In this document: positions 59,159-64,000 of the stretch, piece by piece
Layout of the letters: every line of letters begins with the position of its first letter
Numbering within the stretch: position 1 is the first letter of the stretch
Made by a program: the position numbers and the translations under genes
Notes under the pieces: model-generated
Seen by the model: only the letters and a program-made list of their open reading frames with translations
The model's database searches: none
What the model was told of the DNA's origin: nothing
Assembly (NCBI GenBank): GCA_036365455.1
Contig: JAWQUS010000010.1
Location: 20,632,501 to 20,696,500 of the forward strand
DNA: 64,000 nt
Source: Macrosoma leucophasiata
Lineage: Eukaryota; Arthropoda; Insecta; Lepidoptera; Hedylidae
Reading direction: 5' to 3'

Positions 59159-59283
59159 AAAAAAAAAAAAAAAATTATATTATTGAGTTTAAAATGTAAT
59201 TTTGAGAACCGTACGTATATTTTCTGATATTTTAAGAATAAAATGTATACCTCTCCGGAATCAATCTCTTCGGAATCCTCAAA

Positions 59284-59420
59284 TCCTTCCTTCACTTTTA
59301 TTGCATTGCTTTATGGTGGCAGTAGCGCCATATATTGCCAACGATGCTAGTTTGCTAGTTAGGCAACCGATATAATAAACTTTGAAGTTTATTAAATATC
59401 GTAAAGAAGTCGCTTTTACC
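59284..59420 (-). mobile_element. Rep-C 5' module fragment
   Basis: Carries only the module ccttccttcacttttattgc to gtaaagaagtcgcttttacc, without the tRNA-like part. Confidence 0.7.
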
Positions 59421-59819
59421 ATGCCTGCTTCTACCCTGCTGGTAGGAACCTACGTGCTATTATTCCCGCGAGGTTAAAAGTATATCTTAATCTCATCTCA
59501 TCTTGTTGAGATTAAGATATACTGAATCTGTGTAATTTATTACGGCAGGACTTAAGCCTGTTAGAAAACTGATAGAAACTTGAGTATATCGGCAATCAAA
59601 TGTTAGATCAGATTAAATCAATCATGAAATTATCATTTGAAAATGAGACTAGGACATTTAAATATCAGATAATTTAGAAGCAATTAAAAATGTTATAATT
59701 AGTAGCTATAAATACAGTATTAAAAATGTTGTATATGAATATCAAGTAGGAAGTAAGTTGCATATTGTGTACCTAGATTCAACCATAATTATGGGGTGGG
59801 TGAGAATAATTTATTAGTA

Positions 59820-60001
59820 TGACGGTGGAAAACAAGCATGCATTTCACGTTGATGGTAGGTAACTGATGACTTTAGTCTATAAACATCTAATCAGAAGCC
59901 AGAGGTCAATATGCAAATCTGTTGCCAACACTGAGGCTTAACATGTTTACTTCTGTAAATAGTTATTACGAGGCCATACATCCACTATTATTGATCCACA
60001 A
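59820..60001 (-). repeat. Rep-A, older subfamily, truncated
   Basis: Retains aacaagcatgcatttcacgt, agccagaggtcaatatgcaa and gtaaatagttattacgaggc (older subfamily marker). Confidence 0.68.
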
Positions 60002-61245
60002 GTGAAAATTGAAGTCTTTTTTTTACAAATAATTTTGGAGAACCGACAAAATTATCATAAAAACACATGTCAGGAATGAATAAAACTTGTCAGAACAAAG
60101 ATATTATTTATCTAACAATCACCAAACAACTGTAAGTGTTTATTTACTACTTGAATATGAAAACAAGAACCTATAAAAAGCAACAAAAAAGTCAATGATA
60201 CAGTGATTAGAATTCTTGTAAATTGAATTGCTGATGATACGAGATTAATCGATATCCAATTGAGCTGGCCTAATGGTCAGTCATTACTGTCAAATTAAAG
60301 GTGAAGGCTCCATAGAAAGCGAGGCGTCTTTCCTGTCAGCATCGCCGGTTGACGAGTACTTTCCATGCGCGAGAAAATCTTAGCACTGGATTCAATCAGT
60401 CTCGAATGAAAAAGCATTTACGCGGCATGTTTATTAAATAACTTGTTCCCATCAAGCTATCGGAATTTTCTTCTATCAAGTATAAAATGCTAAATTCAAT
60501 TTAGTCTTTGGAAAGAGTTAAGGTTTTGAAACAGTTGATTCTGTTAACTCTCAGATGAGATGGCCTAGTTCATGTTTTTCTTCTGCAATCGTTTTTCTTA
60601 GAGACAATTTAGGTATATCAAAGATGAAATTCGAATTGTTTATGTTTACTCTCTTCACCTGTAGTAGGGATTTCAAATATAATCACCATAAAAACTCTAC
60701 TTTAGAATTTAATGACATGGGAAACCTTGAAAAGATTTGTCTCATTATTCTAAGCAATTTTGAAGAATATTTAACATTACCTAAGAATGTCTTGAAATAT
60801 TAAACAGTAAGTACCATGACGTCTTATTGCAAATCAGTGTATAGGACTGCCTACATTTTGTTTAATTTGTCTAAATGTCAGGACGTATGAAAAAAACAAG
60901 ACAGTGCTGATTAATTTTATATTGACAATAAAAGACGGCCGCTGAAGTTAAAATTAGCTTATTTCTCTCAATGTTTTTGCGTATAAATCTGTTCCACTTA
61001 ATCACTTTTACATCTTGTTAACTATCTTCAGTTACAAGTTTCCAACGACTGAATTAAGCTTTCACACGCACGACAATTGTTTGTCAAGTACTCACGAGTG
61101 TAATTGGCTGTTCACGTTGTTTGTCATGTATCGCTAATTCGGTTTGCTCACTCATGTTGACTTTGGATATTGCTCGTACAGATTTTATGAGATATTGATG
61201 CCAATGTTTGTTTTTTAACAATGTTTTTATTATCAACATTAACGG
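60002..61245 (+). other. no recognisable feature
   Basis: AT-rich, short chance open frames only. Confidence 0.55.
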
Positions 61246-61259
61246 AAGCTAATTGTACT

Positions 61260-61655
61260 TTTTATTTTTTTTACGAGGTTGAAATGCCATTGCATTCAAC
61301 CCACTCTTTGGGGGAAGAGTCGGGATATGAGGGACTTGGACCCTCTAAAACCACTCCGGTGCCGACTTCAGTGCAGGAAGGGGGGGATCCGGGTACACTA
61401 TAAACACTGCTCCGGTTTCCCCCTCGCACTTCGCCTCCATCCAAGGCTCGTCCACGGGGGCTTTGTGAGCTCCCCTATCGTCACTTGCCACGATGACCTG
61501 CGGCTACCTTGGTCACCGTCCTCACGGAGCCGCGAGTGCTGAGCGACCAGAGCCTTCAATCTTGCCGCCCGCGGTTCATATCCCCTTTTAGTCGCCTCTT
61601 ACGACAAGCAGAGGATACCTCAGTCCTATTCAATAGGCCCGAAACTGCAGGTCCC
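61260..61655 (-). mobile_element. retroposon with 14-bp target duplication
   Basis: A ~396-bp GC-rich insertion with a T-rich end at 61260 (A tail of a minus-strand element). It is flanked by perfect copies of aagctaattgtact at 61246-61259 and 61656-61669. The other end contains agtcgcctcttacgacaagc, a motif widespread in Lepidoptera. No coding capacity is evident. Confidence 0.85.
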
Positions 61656-61758
61656 AAGCTAATTGTACTAGCCTATTGTTAGCATAACAATAATACGTAG
61701 AAGCTCTGTAACTCCCTGATTCCCTGCTTAGCTTTTATGCGAATCCTACTACAGATAA

Positions 61759-61922
61759 TGGGTCCGTAATAATTATCGCAAAAACCTATCGACTAAGGTC
61801 TCTGGGGTTGCAACGCATCTGCATTGACCTCTGGTCTTTGTATGGGTGTCTATAGGCTGCAGTCATCACTTAACATCAATGTGAACTGCATGCGTGTTTG
61901 CCACCTTCATCACATAAAAAAG
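61759..61922 (+). repeat. Rep-A, older subfamily, truncated
   Basis: From gggtccgtaataattatcgc to the A-rich end. Confidence 0.75.
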
Positions 61923-61975
61923 ATAGATATAAAAATAATAGATACCTTACGCTTTTGCCGCTAAATAGTATATGT

Positions 61976-62122
61976 ATGTATGTATCTTCACGCCAGATCC
62001 CTAACGGGGTAGGCAGAGAGTGTAGAGCGCCAGATATCCCGGTTCTGACAAACCTCTCGTGCCTCGTCTACCTTCATCATTCTCTTCATACATGCACGCC
62101 GATTCCTAAGACTTAAGGCTAA
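61976..62122 (-). repeat. Rep-M, copy 2
   Basis: Contains cttcacgccagatccctaac, ggtaggcagagagtgtagag and cctctcgtgcctcgtctacc; a TATG microsatellite lies at its end. Confidence 0.7.
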
Positions 62123-62849
62123 ATAGTAGTTTAGCCCTACCTCTTCACTTGTGGTAATATAGATGATATAAATGATTATGTAAATGATTACGGCCTGAAA
62201 TATTCACTTACCTCCAGTTGTGTTCCACTTAACTAAGTAAAAGTAATATATTAAACATCTAGGAGAAGTGCTAATTTTTAATTATAAATGACAAGGTACC
62301 GATAGTTTTTTTAACAAAAACTGAATCGGCTAAAAAAGAAAGTAGAAAAATCTATCGTTTAATGAATCAGAGAATCGTGAACTAAATCTTAAGAGTGAAT
62401 TGTACAGGTTTCGATTTTCTTGATGCCATATTTGTTTCCCACGATTGATGTTGACCTCTGCAACCCAATATAAATTTGCCAAAACATAATCCGTTACTCA
62501 GCACACATCAAGATTACCTTCGGAGCTATGAATAGATCATAAAGAGAGTTTGTCTAATCGAATGTTTATCCGATACAATACAATTGTTTGTTGCCTTTTT
62601 TTCTAATCTTTTCTCAGTGCTCATGGTCATCTATACAAATTGAATGGGCGCATTGTCTAGATGTATCAAAGCATTGTCGGGGTTCAAAATAAAATTCACA
62701 TGTATAAGTTAATTAACTTCTGTGAATGGATGATCATGTGAAAACTACTGACTGATCAATCATGGTTGTCAAAATGTTACCGACCTTACGATTGAAAATT
62801 AGACTTTGGGTAGGACTTTAACATGCGATATTTGAATGATGTTTTTTTA
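62123..62849 (+). other. no recognisable feature
   Basis: AT-rich, no coding signal. Confidence 0.55.
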
Positions 62850-63404
62850 TAAAAGTAGGGTAGCAAACAGGCACTCACATTGATGTTAAGTGATGACTGC
62901 AGCCTATAGACCTGTACACAAAAACCAGAGGTTAAAATGCAGATGCGTTGCCACCCCCGAGACCTAAGTTGTTACGTCTCTGTGATAGTTATTACAGGAC
63001 CATATATTAGGTACCATTTAACCGTAACACTACCATTTGGCGACAGATAAATTAGGTAACCCCATCCCTATCCCCGGCCCCGCGAGGCCGATGACATTCC
63101 GGCTATCGCCAACCGAATGGAGTAGAGCAAAAGTTGTACCGCTTATCGCATATGTCTCATATGTCTCTCCGCAACGTCCTAAGCCGAGGCACGGACCCGC
63201 ATGGGTCACCCTTAGGCAGTTGCGCTAACTTATATTTAGGCTGGAGCGCCTCCTGCGCTCGCCGATTGCCCGGTGAAGTAGACTAGTGCCGTCTCGAGAC
63301 AGGCCGCCTACACAAAAGCCGACCAAAAAAAAAAAGGCTTAGGTAATACGATGGTGACTACGCCCGCAAACTTCATCATAGAGCTCTGGCTCTACCACCA
63401 GTAA
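62850..63404 (-). repeat. Rep-A, older subfamily, split by a retroposon
   Basis: The two halves (62850-63059 and 63339-63404) flank an inserted element with an 8-bp duplication ttaggtaa. Confidence 0.8.
63060..63338 (+). mobile_element. A-tailed retroposon nested in Rep-A
   Basis: A ~280-bp GC-rich insertion ending in an 11-base A run, flanked by ttaggtaa at 63052-63059 and 63339-63346. It reads MTFRLSPTEWSRAKVVPLIA in one frame, a peptide I associate with very common lepidopteran repeat translations. It is probably a non-autonomous retroposon rather than a gene. Confidence 0.82.
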
Positions 63405-64000
63405 AACTGATTTTGTTTTTTCTTCACTTCTTACTGTAACCTTCTCAGGATGACAATCGGTAAATCAGTTGATTCGAGCCTTGTCCGAGGTGAATGTGTT
63501 CCTTTCTATTTTTCTTTATCTTAAGTTTTTACTCGCATACGTTAATATACAAAACACTGCATAAATATCACAAATAATGTTTTACACACAATAAAACAAG
63601 GCACACTGTAAACAGGCAGAACAACATTGTGCGATACTTTATGTGAGAGTCACTTGTTTCCTACAATGTAGCATTCCTCAGCCACTATTTCAATCTCAAC
63701 ATTTACATGTTTCGTGATCGTTCTGTCCATACGGACGCTATTAATTGCTATCAGTTCAACATTATTTGGACTTGGATATTTAATAGAGAGCACCGCTCAA
63801 AATATTCAATATCCTACACCTTTATCAGGTGAAACTAGGCTAATTAGATTCAGGGTTTGGCGCTGTTTACGTCACTCGATTCTATCGTACAGTACAGACT
63901 ATTAACTTCCGAGAATATGTTCTAAGGTGGTAATGCAACGAATGTACTTTAACACGCAAGGTGTGTTGAGAATATTTAAAGAAAAATAATACGATCAATT
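63405..64000 (+). other. no recognisable feature
   Basis: AT-rich to the window end. Confidence 0.55.

Overview
The window looks like an AT-rich lepidopteran (moth or butterfly) chromosome: almost all non-coding, packed with retroposed repeats of types I know from Lepidoptera, with widely spaced exons of one host gene. No bacterial-type genes, rRNA genes or CRISPR arrays are present. Everything here was read by eye; repeat family labels (Rep-A, Rep-B and so on) are local names.

Host gene. Three plus-strand exons (31225-31322, 46549-46709, 53896-54086) join in compatible splice phase. They encode most of a storkhead-box winged-helix domain (the vertebrate STOX1/STOX2 and Drosophila knockout family) followed by an Arg/Ser-rich stretch and a second conserved-looking block. 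The start of the gene and its long C-terminal part lie outside the window or were not found. Introns of 15.2 kb and 7.2 kb separate the visible exons.

Mobile DNA. One nearly full-length RTE-type LINE (about 17.84-20.98 kb) carries endonuclease and reverse transcriptase but is broken by a frameshift, two nonsense codons and a lost endonuclease Asp. Degraded tails of the same or related LINEs lie at 6.9, 23.2, 24.5, 40.6, 42.2, 46.3 and 51.2 kb. The dominant repeat is Rep-A, a ~290-bp retroposon with an A-rich 3' end present about 29 times on both strands. Others are three copies of a 5S-rRNA-derived SINE, several tRNA-derived SINEs (Rep-B, Rep-C, Rep-E, Rep-F), and inverted-repeat DNA elements: two copies of a 210-bp element with 7-bp target duplications, a Harbinger-like MITE, a TA-flanked element and a 740-bp foldback. 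Nested insertions at 11.2, 14.1, 39.8 and 63.1 kb give relative ages.

Layout. 1-17.8 kb: repeats only, possibly intron or upstream region of the storkhead gene. 17.8-21.0 kb: RTE LINE. 21-31 kb: repeats, including a local segmental duplication. 31.2 kb: first visible exon, centred in the loop of a ~250-bp inverted repeat. 31.3-46.5 kb: intron with foldback and SINEs. 46.5 and 53.9 kb: next two exons. 54-64 kb: probable intron with a locally multiplied unknown repeat and nested retroposons.

The most interesting observations are the storkhead exon framed by inverted Rep-A copies, the 5S-derived SINE and its LINE-like tail, and the tRNA-like Rep-C element that occurs twice as the same head-to-head palindrome.
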